A stretch of DNA of 64,000 nt, from assembly GCA_024743405.1 (NCBI GenBank), contig JANSWP010000004.1, positions 110,088 to 174,087 on the forward strand, given 5' to 3'. The position numbers were made by a program, and so were the translations under genes. Origin of the DNA: Bacteroidota bacterium. Lineage in GTDB: Bacteria > Bacteroidota > Bacteroidia > Chitinophagales > Saprospiraceae. This document shows, piece after piece, positions 7,699-16,670 of the stretch. Every line of letters begins with the position of its first letter. The stretch's first letter is position 1. The notes below the pieces were generated by a model. The model was not told the origin of the DNA. It was given only the letters and a program-made list of their open reading frames with translations, and did no database searches.

Positions 7699-9363
7699 TT
7701 ATTTCTGTTGCATTAATTTTGTCAATAAATTCTCATTGGTCAAGGTTTTCATTGCTTCCTGAACCATTTCATCCTGTGAATTCCAAACTGCAAAGAATCC
7801 TTTATCATCAAATAAATGCTTCCCCATTCTTGCCTTCATAAATCGAGTAATCTGAGGTCTGATTTTCTTCCATTCCTCTATACTAACGTTACCCTTATCT
7901 ATATCGATTGAGTTAAGATATTCATCTAAAAGTGAATTAGGAATTTGATATTTATCGACAAAATAATCGAAATCCATTTCACTAAAAGTACTTTTATTGG
8001 ATTCCATATATCTATAAATGAAAGGTGGGATGTCGCGACGAAATTTCAAATATGCTTCTGACATCAAAGTGGAATCGAGCGGCACAAAAATATCTGGAGT
8101 AATACCGCCACCACCATAAACCACTCTTCCTCCCATTGTTTCAAACTGGGTACTGTCAATGACCGAAATACTATCTTTATCATATAATTCTCCACTTTCA
8201 AACCGATTTCTCATATCTCGGCTATAGGCATCTTTATCGTTATAACTTTTTTGAATACTTCTTCCAGAAGGCGTGTAATATCGAGCCACGGTCAAACGCA
8301 AGGCCGAACCATCACTCAAAGGGTATTGCTCTTGTACCAAACCCTTCCCAAATGACCGACGACCAATTAAAACACCTCTATCCCAATCTTGTACTGCACC
8401 TGCCAAAATTTCACTTGCAGAGGCAGAGCCCTCATCAATCAAAACAATTACTTCATCAATATGATAGAGGTTACGTCCAGTCGTTTCATAGTCATTTCTA
8501 TGGACTGCCCGACCTTCTGTATAAACCATTAATTTCTCTTTATCATCAAATAATTGACTTAAGATATTAGTCGCTTCTTGCAGATAGCCCCCTGGATTTT
8601 GGCGTAAATCAATCACTAAATTCTTCATCTCTTTATTTTCCTCTTCCAAGCCATCTAGACCATCAATAAATTCCTGGTATGTAGTCGCACTGAAACGATT
8701 GATTTTTATAAAACCAGTTTCATCATCCAACATATAAGCAACATCCACACTATATACGGGAATCTTTCCTCGATTTATTGTGAAATGTTGGAGGGTATCT
8801 TGACCAAAACGCTTGACAGCAACCTCCACTTCGGAGCCTGTTTCTCCACGCAACAAATCCATAATATTTTCTGAGCCAAAATTGACACCTGCAACTAAGG
8901 TATCACTGATTTCGATAATTCGATCACCAGCCAAAATCCCTACAGTTTCAGAAGGTCCATCTTTGAGAGGTTTGACAACGACGATCGTATCATCAAGCAT
9001 CATAAACTCGATACCGATTCCATCAAAACTCCCTTCAAGTTGTTCATTAACACCTGCTAATTGTTCTTTTGAAATATAATTGGAATGCGGATCAAGCTCA
9101 TCCATGATTTGATCAATGGCTTGTTTGACAATTTTCTCTCGATCTACCTCATCTACATATTTTGCCTCTATATAACGAATCAATTCTTCAATTCTACCCT
9201 GCCCTAAAGAATTAGTTGGGTTGCCTGAATTGATAATTTGAACCTTTGTTGGAGCAGATTGCATTTTCACCCCGATTACCATACCCAATACCATGACCGT
9301 AGAAAGCATTAATGGTAACCAAATATTTATCCGCTTTTTTGTTTGATTTTCTTCTTCCAACAT
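7699..9363 (-). CDS. S41-family C-terminal processing peptidase (CtpA/Prc-like)
   Basis: 554 residues. One N-terminal membrane anchor (WLPLMLSTVMVLGMVIGV), a PDZ domain (~95-185; FDGIGIEFMMLDDTIVV, AGDRIIEI) and the S41 protease core. Catalytic Ser is in EGSASASE near residue 315 and Lys in RRSFGKGLVQEQ near 340. About 130 further residues form the C-terminal helical domain (KFRRDIPPFIYRYM... ITRFMKARMG). Family role: periplasmic processing of C-termini and envelope quality control; Bacteroidota often have several copies. The ATG at 9363 gives a normal-length N-terminus. It is the only gene in its strand block with no close partner; the next gene upstream is 209 nt away. Confidence 0.93.
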   Translation of the reverse strand: MLEEENQTKKRINIWLPLMLSTVMVLGMVIGVKMQSAPTKVQIINSGNPTNSLGQGRIEELIRYIEAKYVDEVDREKIVKQAIDQIMDELDPHSNYISKEQLAGVNEQLEGSFDGIGIEFMMLDDTIVVVKPLKDGPSETVGILAGDRIIEISDTLVAGVNFGSENIMDLLRGETGSEVEVAVKRFGQDTLQHFTINRGKIPVYSVDVAYMLDDETGFIKINRFSATTYQEFIDGLDGLEEENKEMKNLVIDLRQNPGGYLQEATNILSQLFDDKEKLMVYTEGRAVHRNDYETTGRNLYHIDEVIVLIDEGSASASEILAGAVQDWDRGVLIGRRSFGKGLVQEQYPLSDGSALRLTVARYYTPSGRSIQKSYNDKDAYSRDMRNRFESGELYDKDSISVIDSTQFETMGGRVVYGGGGITPDIFVPLDSTLMSEAYLKFRRDIPPFIYRYMESNKSTFSEMDFDYFVDKYQIPNSLLDEYLNSIDIDKGNVSIEEWKKIRPQITRFMKARMGKHLFDDKGFFAVWNSQDEMVQEAMKTLTNENLLTKLMQQK

Positions 9364-9572
9364 CTTAATATTTTCAATTTCTAATTATCCGTTTTGCTCT
9401 GAGACAAAAGTAAACAATAAGAGCATGTTTAAAAATTTTCTGAACTGAAAATCAATAGGTTATAGTTTTGGCAAAAAATCATCCAATGAATTTATCAGGA
9501 TAAACGAGCGAAATAGTTTGAAGACAGGTTCATAAGGCATTGGTTTTCAACAAAGAAAAATTTAACCCGTTC

Positions 9573-10112
9573 TTACTCCATGATAATCCAATCCAATTCT
9601 AACTGAAAGGACTCCGCTTTTTTATTGGCAATCAAAAAGGTAATTTCTTCGAGTCCTACTACAGGGTAATTTGGCATATTCAAACGCCTTCCTCGGAAAG
9701 TAGGATACATGTCCTCAAGTGGTATCTCAATTGTTTCCCAAAGACCAGATGTCTCAAAATAATAGATATACGAATGCCGATCGTACCTATCTGTTTTTAC
9801 TCTAAATTGATAACGCTTCCCATCCCCTTTTAACCGAATTTTACAAACCTTAAAATCACTAACCTCTCGCTGCTCAATGCGATATCTAATGGAAGAAAAA
9901 CCACCATAATTTTCTAGTGAAACGTCGCCATAAAATAACCCATTTCCCTCTTCATTTATTTTAAAACGTCCATCTGAGCGTCCCCCCATCACGACATCAT
10001 CCACCACATTCCAACCAGACAAATCACTTCCTCTAGCAAAATCAAATAATTGCATCGGTTCATTTACCATAAATAAAGACATTAGACTAAAGAGATAAAA
10101 TATAATTTTCAT
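9573..10112 (-). CDS. CIA30-family protein
   Basis: Beta-sandwich protein with the CIA30 (complex I intermediate-associated protein 30) domain: VVDDVVMGGRSDGRF, GFSSIRYRIEQ, KGDGKRYQFRVKTD, and the C-terminal ITFLIANKKAESFQLELDWI. Bacterial members are carbohydrate-binding-like domains in secreted or periplasmic proteins, with no proven role in complex I. ATG 10112 (MKIIFYLFSLMSLFM) gives a plausible signal peptide; an ATG at 10157 is 12 nt after the upstream gene and would add 15 residues. Last gene of a tight three-gene unit with the EAD membrane protein and the HhH protein. Confidence 0.85.
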   Translation of the reverse strand: MKIIFYLFSLMSLFMVNEPMQLFDFARGSDLSGWNVVDDVVMGGRSDGRFKINEEGNGLFYGDVSLENYGGFSSIRYRIEQREVSDFKVCKIRLKGDGKRYQFRVKTDRYDRHSYIYYFETSGLWETIEIPLEDMYPTFRGRRLNMPNYPVVGLEEITFLIANKKAESFQLELDWIIME

Positions 10113-10168
10113 AAGGGAGAAACAGGAAAAAAGTAGAATTGTTGATGGAGCAAACAATTCCTTTTCAA

Positions 10169-11455
10169 TTATTTATAAATAGCTGAAACAATAGCCTCCT
10201 CTTGTTTTTGTTCGTAATTGCGAATGTTGTAAAAAACAATCGTCAAGCCAATAATAAATCCAAAAACTAGCCCTGATACAGCACCTAACAACATTCCTGA
10301 TAGACGTCCAGTTTGGTCATCTGAAGTGAAATCTATGTAATGATTGAAGGTAGTAGCGTCTACTATGACGGAGCCAAGCGCTATAAAAACGCCAGCAATA
10401 AGCAGTGAAAAAAACAAAGATAAGATGATGTATCTCCAATTTCCTTTATAACTGTAATACAAACTTCCCATTATCACACAGATACTTCCAATCCCACCGG
10501 CAATAAGTATCTGTATACTCTTTATAGGCAATGCATAGAAATCCATAAATAATATCACGCCGACTAACCCATCTATTGCGCCAAAAACTACACCCCCAGA
10601 AATAGCTCCAAGCAAGATCGCTAGACCTTTGTTTAGTTCCTCAAACCGCATAAACCAGCTCATTCCGAAATGCATAAAACAGGTGGTGCCACCTACTAAA
10701 ATAGTGAAGAAAATTATTCCTAAAAATAAGATTGGAAACCGCTTTTTCACTTCTTGATATAACTCAAAGTCTCCATAATATTCTTGGCGAGACAACTCAG
10801 AAATGGTATAGTCTTCTGATAATTCCCAACTTTCTCGAATTTCAGATTGAATGTATTCCATTGCTGGAATTGAATAGGAAACGGCAATAATAATTCCTGC
10901 TAATGCACCACCCAATAATCCCCCATAAAGGCCATTGTAAAAAGAAGGAATTAATTTAAATGGATTTATCTTAGGTTTTGAAAGAAAAATATTGACACCG
11001 AGAAATAAAATTATGGGAACGAGAGTGATATGATATAAAATGTTATTTGGAATATTCTTTCCAAAAATTAATAACATAATGTAGCCTATCACTGCAATAA
11101 AAAGGAAGGGTAATAGGATTTTTGATTTCTGGGTAGTCTTTTCTTTCGGTAAATTTTCAGCTGGGTTGTTTTGATCTATTTCATCCAATAAATTGAGGGC
11201 AGCTTTAACCATCTTATTCTTATCGATATTGACATCATCATACCTAATAATGCCTTCTCTAATGCCTTTCATCAAATTTCGATAACGATACACTTGAAAA
11301 TCAATTTCATTATTGAATTTTTTATTCTCTGTAAATAGATCTCTCATTTGCTCAAATGCAAGTTCCAATTTATCATTCACGATTAATTCCCTAATCTCCG
11401 AAACACAGGAATTAATGGATTCACCATCTTTGATCATTGCCCTTTTTGGTTTCAT
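10169..11455 (-). CDS. EAD11-like domain fused to multi-pass membrane protein
   Basis: 428 residues. Residues ~10-100 (SEIRELIVNDKLELAFEQM... YRYRNLMKGIREGIIRYDD... MVKAALNLLDEI) fit the effector-associated domain 11 pattern: a short helical adaptor that in Bacteroidota couples to NACHT, caspase, TIR or other conflict-system effectors. The rest is membrane protein: about 9-10 hydrophobic helices starting LPFLFIAVIGYIMLLIFG, with Gly-rich GLYGGLLGGALAGIII and GAISGGVVFGAIDGLVG segments suggesting close helix packing. No catalytic motif seen. Starts 11 nt after the HhH gene and is followed closely by the CIA30 gene. A membrane effector or signalling partner is inferred from the EAD only. Confidence 0.7.
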   Translation of the reverse strand: MKPKRAMIKDGESINSCVSEIRELIVNDKLELAFEQMRDLFTENKKFNNEIDFQVYRYRNLMKGIREGIIRYDDVNIDKNKMVKAALNLLDEIDQNNPAENLPKEKTTQKSKILLPFLFIAVIGYIMLLIFGKNIPNNILYHITLVPIILFLGVNIFLSKPKINPFKLIPSFYNGLYGGLLGGALAGIIIAVSYSIPAMEYIQSEIRESWELSEDYTISELSRQEYYGDFELYQEVKKRFPILFLGIIFFTILVGGTTCFMHFGMSWFMRFEELNKGLAILLGAISGGVVFGAIDGLVGVILFMDFYALPIKSIQILIAGGIGSICVIMGSLYYSYKGNWRYIILSLFFSLLIAGVFIALGSVIVDATTFNHYIDFTSDDQTGRLSGMLLGAVSGLVFGFIIGLTIVFYNIRNYEQKQEEAIVSAIYK

Positions 11456-11466
11456 TTCTTCCGAAT

Positions 11467-12348
11467 TTACGCTGTTAATAAAAGCTCTTTACAAGCTCTT
11501 TCGCGCCCTCTTACTACCCGAGATCCAGTCAGAACCCCTCTTGTTTCTGTCACCACAGTCGCCTGTCCTTCATGCCCATTTTTTTCATAAAAAATTACCA
11601 CCCAATCTTTGGTCTTATTCAATTGGTGAGCTCGTGCGGTATTAGAAAAAAGCGCTGTAAAATCCCAATCTTCTTTTTCGATATGGAGAATTGGGAGCCA
11701 AACAAGATTTCTAGGATTAAATCGGCGGGGAGCTATCTTTTTCAATTCACCAAAAAAAGATTTTTCGCGGTAAATACTATCTATTTCCAACAAAAGGGCA
11801 ACAGAAGGTATCGTAATTTCCTTGTCTAATGCAGAGGTAACTTGTATAACTCTTCTATGTGCAAAACCACTCAATAGACCCGCTAAACTAACCCGAATGG
11901 CTTCAACTCTTTTGCGCCCAAATCCTGGAACTTTTGCAAGTTTTCCATTATGCGCAGCTTGCTCTAGTTCTTCGAGAGAATGAATATCCAGTTCACGAAC
12001 AATGCGCTCTGCTAATTCCTTTCCGATACCGGGTATTTCTTCAAATAATTTTTCAGGACACACCTCCCCTTCCAATCTATTTAATAATTTAGATTTTCCT
12101 GTTTTTACATATTCGGAAATAAGACGTTCTAGACTTGTGCCGATTCCAGGAATTAAGTGCAAGGTTTTCTCCTTTCCAGACAGTACAATTTTTGATAGTT
12201 CATCTTGCCTTTCTCGAATGAGTTTGGAAGCATTTCGATATGCGCGGATTCGGTACTCATTGGCATGTTGAATCTCCAGTAAATCAGCAATTTCATCCAT
12301 TAATTTTGCAATCTCTCTGTTAGTTGGTATGTGATAAGAATTAATCAT
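11467..12348 (-). CDS. PolX N-terminal/helix-hairpin-helix protein without polymerase domain
   Basis: 293 residues. Residues 1-75 match the 8-kDa lyase-like domain of family X DNA polymerases (NREIAKLMDEIADLLEIQ, YRIRAYRNASKLI). Two helix-hairpin-helix motifs follow: IPGIGTSLERLI and IPGIGKELAERI, then a third-like VPGFGRKRVEAI. Neither the nucleotidyltransferase palm nor the PHP exonuclease of PolX is present. The C-terminal ~110 residues (LVWLPILHIEKEDWDFTALF, DWVVIFYEKNGHEGQATVVT, RVVRGRERACK) form a separate domain often found with this N-terminus in stand-alone proteins. DNA binding at gapped or damaged sites is inferred. First gene of the unit with the EAD protein. Confidence 0.8.
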   Translation of the reverse strand: MINSYHIPTNREIAKLMDEIADLLEIQHANEYRIRAYRNASKLIRERQDELSKIVLSGKEKTLHLIPGIGTSLERLISEYVKTGKSKLLNRLEGEVCPEKLFEEIPGIGKELAERIVRELDIHSLEELEQAAHNGKLAKVPGFGRKRVEAIRVSLAGLLSGFAHRRVIQVTSALDKEITIPSVALLLEIDSIYREKSFFGELKKIAPRRFNPRNLVWLPILHIEKEDWDFTALFSNTARAHQLNKTKDWVVIFYEKNGHEGQATVVTETRGVLTGSRVVRGRERACKELLLTA

Positions 12349-12569
12349 CTATACAATTGATAATCAAATAATTACAGTTTTAAAGTTCCATTCTAATTTA
12401 AAAAAAAACGATGATTCTTCTCAACTAACCAAATGATTTTCATCAAGGATAATGATTCGTTTTCAGCTCAAAAAAACCAGTTTTACTAGCATTCAGACTA
12501 AGTAGTGATAGGACAAAAGATAATGGGTAAGATGATGGAATTACTAGTTACTCATTACTAGAATAAAGT

Positions 12570-13592
12570 CTATTGCTGAATTAATTCTACCATTTTAAAA
12601 GGTTTCCAAAGCGGCAAGACCTTAATTTTTCGATTTTTAGTAAGATTTTTTTGTTCAACAATCTCAAATGCCTTTACCAAATCACTACCGTACAACCAAT
12701 TAAAAAGGACGTGGGTCGTTTTTAGACCTTTGGATAAAGGAATCGTAAAATCATCCCAATGAATCGGAACTAATACCTCTGGCTGAACGGCTTCGACAAC
12801 ATATTCTTGATAATTTTGATTATAAGTCTCATCCATTGACTCCAAACCAGCAATCGACAAAAATAAAATATCTGCCTTAAAATCTGGGATGACATCTTTT
12901 TTAAATCCTGCGCTACCTTGTACGGCAATTTTGGTGGAATCGTGTTCGATGAGTAGCGTATAACTGATGCCTTCTTTATAATCATAAATGGAAGCAGGCG
13001 GAACAATTGGTGCTTCAATGTCTTGGTTTAACAAAATGTCTCGTTGTGCTTTATCAGGATATTGCCAATGTTGAGAAGCGATAAAAGTAAGTTTAAATTT
13101 ACCTAAAAAGATGGGTTCATTGAGTGGTGGAATTTGCATTTGTTCAGCCGCCAATCCGTAGCCTTTTCCGATGTTGATACTAGAGGAAGATCCTAGTAAC
13201 TTCGCCCCAGTTAAATCGGCAACTAAACCTGCATCCATCGCATGATCAAAATGTGAATGCAATGGAATGATTGCATCCAATCGAGTAATATTTGCCCTTT
13301 TTAAATCTTCAATAACCCCTTCGCTATTGGGGCTGACTTCGCCGCCCAGTATTTCGTATGCCGAAGGGCGACTAAAGAACCCATCTGTCAAAATATGGGT
13401 TGTTCCATCGCTAAAAAGCAGATTGGTATTACCCAAAAATTGGACGCTCAGTTCATTGGACTTTGGAGACATGATGGGCTTCACCAAATATTTCGTCAAT
13501 GCCTCAGGCTCTGGACGAATAGAAATTAGTATAAAAAAAAGAAGCGTTATGCCCCCAAAAAAGAAACCCAATATTTTTAGTCCATTTTTCAT
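12570..13592 (-). CDS. Metallo-beta-lactamase-fold hydrolase, membrane-anchored
   Basis: 340 residues with an N-terminal membrane helix (LKILGFFFGGITLLFFILISI). The metal-binding motif HSHFDHAMD is near residue 115, preceded by the substrate-sensing stretch SVQFLGNTNLLF. Later candidate ligands: a His in IASQHWQYPDK, an Asp after SKADILFLS and His in VPIHWDDF near the C-terminus. This layout resembles the MBL-fold 'beta-lactamase superfamily' group near NAPE-PLD/UlaG rather than true beta-lactamases. Probably a periplasmic-facing hydrolase with a di-zinc centre; substrate unknown. Flanked by repeats at its 5' side. Confidence 0.82.
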   Translation of the reverse strand: MKNGLKILGFFFGGITLLFFILISIRPEPEALTKYLVKPIMSPKSNELSVQFLGNTNLLFSDGTTHILTDGFFSRPSAYEILGGEVSPNSEGVIEDLKRANITRLDAIIPLHSHFDHAMDAGLVADLTGAKLLGSSSSINIGKGYGLAAEQMQIPPLNEPIFLGKFKLTFIASQHWQYPDKAQRDILLNQDIEAPIVPPASIYDYKEGISYTLLIEHDSTKIAVQGSAGFKKDVIPDFKADILFLSIAGLESMDETYNQNYQEYVVEAVQPEVLVPIHWDDFTIPLSKGLKTTHVLFNWLYGSDLVKAFEIVEQKNLTKNRKIKVLPLWKPFKMVELIQQ

Positions 13593-13619
13593 AATATGAT
13601 TGTACTAATTTAGGCGCTT

Positions 13620-13850
13620 AAGCCCAGTCTGAAACCAACATGCTGGCGATTATCTTATCTTTTCAGATGGCTGCTCTCGTCGCAAAAAAAATCTTTTTTG
13701 CAAGCAAATGTATCAAGATTTAGTGTGGGACACCTGTTGACAATGGAGATTTTAACATGAGCGAACGATTCTTTGATGAATATCCATTAGACATTCAAGT
13801 GATTGAACCCCAATGTGGGTAGTGTTGCAAATTCAAAATTGAAGCCTGGA
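13620..13850 (+). repeat. Dispersed repeat D, copy 3
   Basis: Contains ACCAACATGCTGGCGATTAT, the palindrome GCAAAAAAAATCTTTTTTGC, and CATGAGCGAACGATTC. It matches copies at 5108 (reverse orientation) and 7507. A 21-codon ORF at 13757-13822 begins MSERFFDEYP. The copy lies directly upstream of the metallo-hydrolase 5' end. Confidence 0.6.
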
Positions 13851-13854
13851 TAAT

Positions 13855-13918
13855 AAAAATTTATTACTGCAAAATAGAGGTTGTGCAATCTATAACTTGA
13901 TTTTGTCCAAGCACTTAC
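13855..13918. repeat. End of three-hairpin element (copy C)
   Basis: CTATAACTTGATTTTGTCC followed by AAGCACTTA matches the right end of the element at 34232-34562 (same CTATAACTTGATTTTGTC) and the reverse complement of the left terminus of element A (TAAGTGCTTGGACA). No capped long stem is seen here, so this is a terminal fragment or an element whose middle has been replaced by repeat D. Confidence 0.6.
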
Positions 13919-13964
13919 TAATTATTTTGATTTTTAGCTTGACATAAATGATTGTAAGAAAATA

Positions 13965-14996
13965 TTATTTCTCAGCCTGTTTACCTGTAAAATAGGTAAT
14001 GGCTTTACCATCGTATCGCCAAACTCCATCACCACTACCGACCCAAATATTGCCATCATTATCTTCTATAATCCCGAGTAGAGCAATCGCTCCCTTTACG
14101 CTAAAGATTGGAATAAGCGTCGGTTTTTCATCAAGCAATGTCTTTTCATCGTAGTAACTTAGCGTACCACTAGGCGAAGTCCATATATTTCCTTTTTTAT
14201 CTTCATAAAGACAAATAGCACCTTCGGTGGAGAGTTGGGTAAACGAAGTCCCATCGTACCGCCAAATTCCACCTCCATTGTGCCAAATATTGCCATGACG
14301 ATCTTCTATAAAATCCCACACATTAATAAAGGGATTGCCTTCGTCATCTTTAATTTCGGTGAAGGTTTTTCCATCATAAACACAGGCAGTTCCTCTCGTG
14401 CCAAACCACATGTTTCCTTTACTGTCTTCCATAATGCAACTGACATCATTATGAGTTAGACCATCTTTAGTAGAATAAATCTGAAAGGTTTTTCCGTCGT
14501 AACGACTTACCCCTCCTTGACCACCAATCCAAATATTGCCAGCCCTATCTTCATAAATACACATATTTCTTCTGTGCCCAAGACCGTCTTTTGTAGTAAA
14601 ATGAGTCAAAGATTCTCTATCATGCAGGTACACACCAACTTGGTCGCTGACAATCCACATGTTTCCACTTGAATCTTCCATTACATCGAAGGCGTACCAA
14701 GTTTCCAATCCGTCTTCTTTGGGAAAATGAAAAAAGGACTTCCCATCGTATCGAACGATATCATCATAGGAGGCCATTAACAGATTTCCCTCTTTATCTA
14801 GCTTGACTTTTCGGGTAATTCGAGTAGGAGCATTTGGAGTATTTATGATATTAAAATGGGTAATCGAAGAGTTATTATCCAACGATTCACTTTGTATTTG
14901 GATGATGCTATCCTCTGACTGTTTATTTGGATTTTGTCCTCTGCAAGAAGCAAGTAAAGCGAATAATAAGGCGATGAATAAAGGAAAATATTTCAT
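13965..14996 (-). CDS. Free-standing two-component-type propeller lipoprotein (Reg_prop)
   Basis: 343 residues made almost entirely of propeller repeats of about 40 residues: each has the pattern ED..GNIW.G..GGV.RYDGK.F. At least seven are visible, e.g. EDRAGNIWIGGQGGVSRYDG and EDNDGNIWVGSGDGVWRYDG. The N-terminus is a lipoprotein signal (LFIALLFALLASC). Such repeats normally form the periplasmic sensor of hybrid two-component kinases; here no kinase follows, so it may act as a ligand-binding lipoprotein. A degraded relative is seen at 16671-16922, beyond the sulfatase. Both may once have belonged to a tandem family. Confidence 0.88.
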   Translation of the reverse strand: MKYFPLFIALLFALLASCRGQNPNKQSEDSIIQIQSESLDNNSSITHFNIINTPNAPTRITRKVKLDKEGNLLMASYDDIVRYDGKSFFHFPKEDGLETWYAFDVMEDSSGNMWIVSDQVGVYLHDRESLTHFTTKDGLGHRRNMCIYEDRAGNIWIGGQGGVSRYDGKTFQIYSTKDGLTHNDVSCIMEDSKGNMWFGTRGTACVYDGKTFTEIKDDEGNPFINVWDFIEDRHGNIWHNGGGIWRYDGTSFTQLSTEGAICLYEDKKGNIWTSPSGTLSYYDEKTLLDEKPTLIPIFSVKGAIALLGIIEDNDGNIWVGSGDGVWRYDGKAITYFTGKQAEK

Positions 14997-15011
14997 GTTT
15001 TCTTTTTTGTT

Positions 15012-15197
15012 AGGGAGCAGGAAATAAATAAGGTACCCAAATTTTGCACAGCTATTTTTTCTTTACTGGGTTTGCTTGATGCAGTAGCATCAAAGGCAAA
15101 AAACGCAGACATAGCTATAGGTATGGCGAGTATTTTTAACGAAAAATGAAGGAAAAAGAGCAAGTGAAATGGGTAGGTTATTTTTTTCCTACTCCCT
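15012..15197 (-). repeat. Palindromic repeat family F, copy 1
   Basis: 186 bp bounded by AGGGAGCAGGAAATAAATAA and TTTTTTTCCTACTCCCT. On the minus strand it carries the core CGTTAAAAATACTCGC, a 17-nt hairpin around ATACCTATAGCTAT, then CTGCGTTTTTTGCC. A second copy in opposite orientation is at 26380-26541. It occupies the whole gap between the sulfatase stop and the propeller gene start, so it may include a terminator or promoter for them. Confidence 0.8.
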
Positions 15198-15218
15198 TAC
15201 ATGGTGTGTCCATATGCA

Positions 15219-16646
15219 TTATTTGTTATAATCCATTCCTTTACTACTGTTATCAACTGAACTCAACCATTTCAATAAATCAGCTTTCATTTCCCTTGCT
15301 ATTTCAGGATGTTTTTTAATAATGTTTTCTTTTTCTGCTTTATCATTTAATAAATCGTACAGTTCATAAATTTCCTCTTTCTCGTGATTGATCAATTTAA
15401 ATTGATTGGTCACCCAAGATACTTGCGGCTTACGAATGAATCCAATGGGAGTTCCTCTTTCCTTTTCATTACCTTTCAGTGCTTCCCAAATACTTATACC
15501 ATCTATAGGGCGGCCATCGGGATATTCAATCTCCAGAATATCCATTATGGTGGGCAAATAATCACTTGTAACAGCGGGAAAATCGATCCTTCTACCTCCT
15601 TTCAAATTATTTTTCCATATCGCAAAAGCAGGGACTCTGATACCGCCTTCATAAAGGCTTCTTTTGCGTTCGCGAAAAACGCCTGCCCTACCTGGGGTTC
15701 GGTTTTCTGGTCCATTATCGCTACAAAAGAAAATAATGGTTTCTTCCTGAATTCCAGCTTCCCCCAACTTATTCCACAATCTTCCAATTTGTTCGTCTAA
15801 GGCAGTAATAGCTCCATAATACAGTTGTTTGTCCAAATTCATATTTCTATAATAGTTTCTATGAATACTATCACTAACCACAGGTAAATGAGGGGTATGA
15901 AACCATATTGTTGTAAAGAATGATTGGTCTTCTTTCAGCGCGTTTTCAATGAATGGGATTACTCTATCCAATAGGACACGTGCATTATTACCACTTAAAT
16001 TGGCTAACTCTTTTTGATTGCTATTTGACCAATAAGCCGTACCATAATTTTTTATCGAATCATTTTGCTCTATTGCCTTCCAACCATACCGCTTACTTTC
16101 ACCTTCGTTAAAGGAAGCAGGAAATACCATAGGATCGAATGTGGGTACTTTTGATTCAGTGCAAAAGAACCTATCATAACCATGTTCCGTTGGAATCGTA
16201 TAGTCGTCAAGGAATGCTTCTCTACCTCCTCGATTTGCATCAATAACAGATTTGGTCAGTGTCCCTAAGTGCCATTTCCCGAAATGACCTGTAGCATATC
16301 CCTCCTTTTTAAGCATTTCGGGGATTGTAATCTCTTCCTCTCGCAGGTGCCCCTTATTGGCAAAGGGAATGTTTATTCTAAGAGGATTTCTTCCAGTAAT
16401 GACACTAGCTCTTGTAGGTGAACATTCTGCAGAAGCTGAATAAAATCTATCGAAAATAACACCCTTTGACGCAAGCAAATCTAACCACGGCGTTTTAATT
16501 TCAGTATTCCCATTAAAACCTACATCAGACCACCCCTGGTCATCAGTCATGATTAAAATGATATTTGGTTGTTGAACAGATTTTTTACAGGAAGTAATAA
16601 AAACAACCAGTGGTATCAATAGCATTATTGGTAAATGATTCTTCAT
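15219..16646 (-). CDS. Sulfatase (formylglycine type) lipoprotein
   Basis: 475 residues. The N-terminus is a lipoprotein signal (LLIPLVVFITSC) followed by the sulfatase start NIILIMTDDQGWSDVGF, whose two Asp residues bind Ca2+. The signature C-x-P-x-R is CSPTRASVITGR near residue 75; its Cys should be turned into formylglycine by a maturation enzyme not in this window. Further family motifs: GHFGKWHLG and the metal-site FFCSDNGPE. Likely a periplasmic or surface exosulfatase on sulfated polysaccharide, as is common in marine Bacteroidota; the polysaccharide cannot be told. No glycoside hydrolase neighbours, so it is not in an obvious utilisation locus. Confidence 0.92.
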   Translation of the reverse strand: MKNHLPIMLLIPLVVFITSCKKSVQQPNIILIMTDDQGWSDVGFNGNTEIKTPWLDLLASKGVIFDRFYSASAECSPTRASVITGRNPLRINIPFANKGHLREEEITIPEMLKKEGYATGHFGKWHLGTLTKSVIDANRGGREAFLDDYTIPTEHGYDRFFCTESKVPTFDPMVFPASFNEGESKRYGWKAIEQNDSIKNYGTAYWSNSNQKELANLSGNNARVLLDRVIPFIENALKEDQSFFTTIWFHTPHLPVVSDSIHRNYYRNMNLDKQLYYGAITALDEQIGRLWNKLGEAGIQEETIIFFCSDNGPENRTPGRAGVFRERKRSLYEGGIRVPAFAIWKNNLKGGRRIDFPAVTSDYLPTIMDILEIEYPDGRPIDGISIWEALKGNEKERGTPIGFIRKPQVSWVTNQFKLINHEKEEIYELYDLLNDKAEKENIIKKHPEIAREMKADLLKWLSSVDNSSKGMDYNK

Positions 16647-16670
16647 GAATTTCTTTTATCCGTTTTTTTG

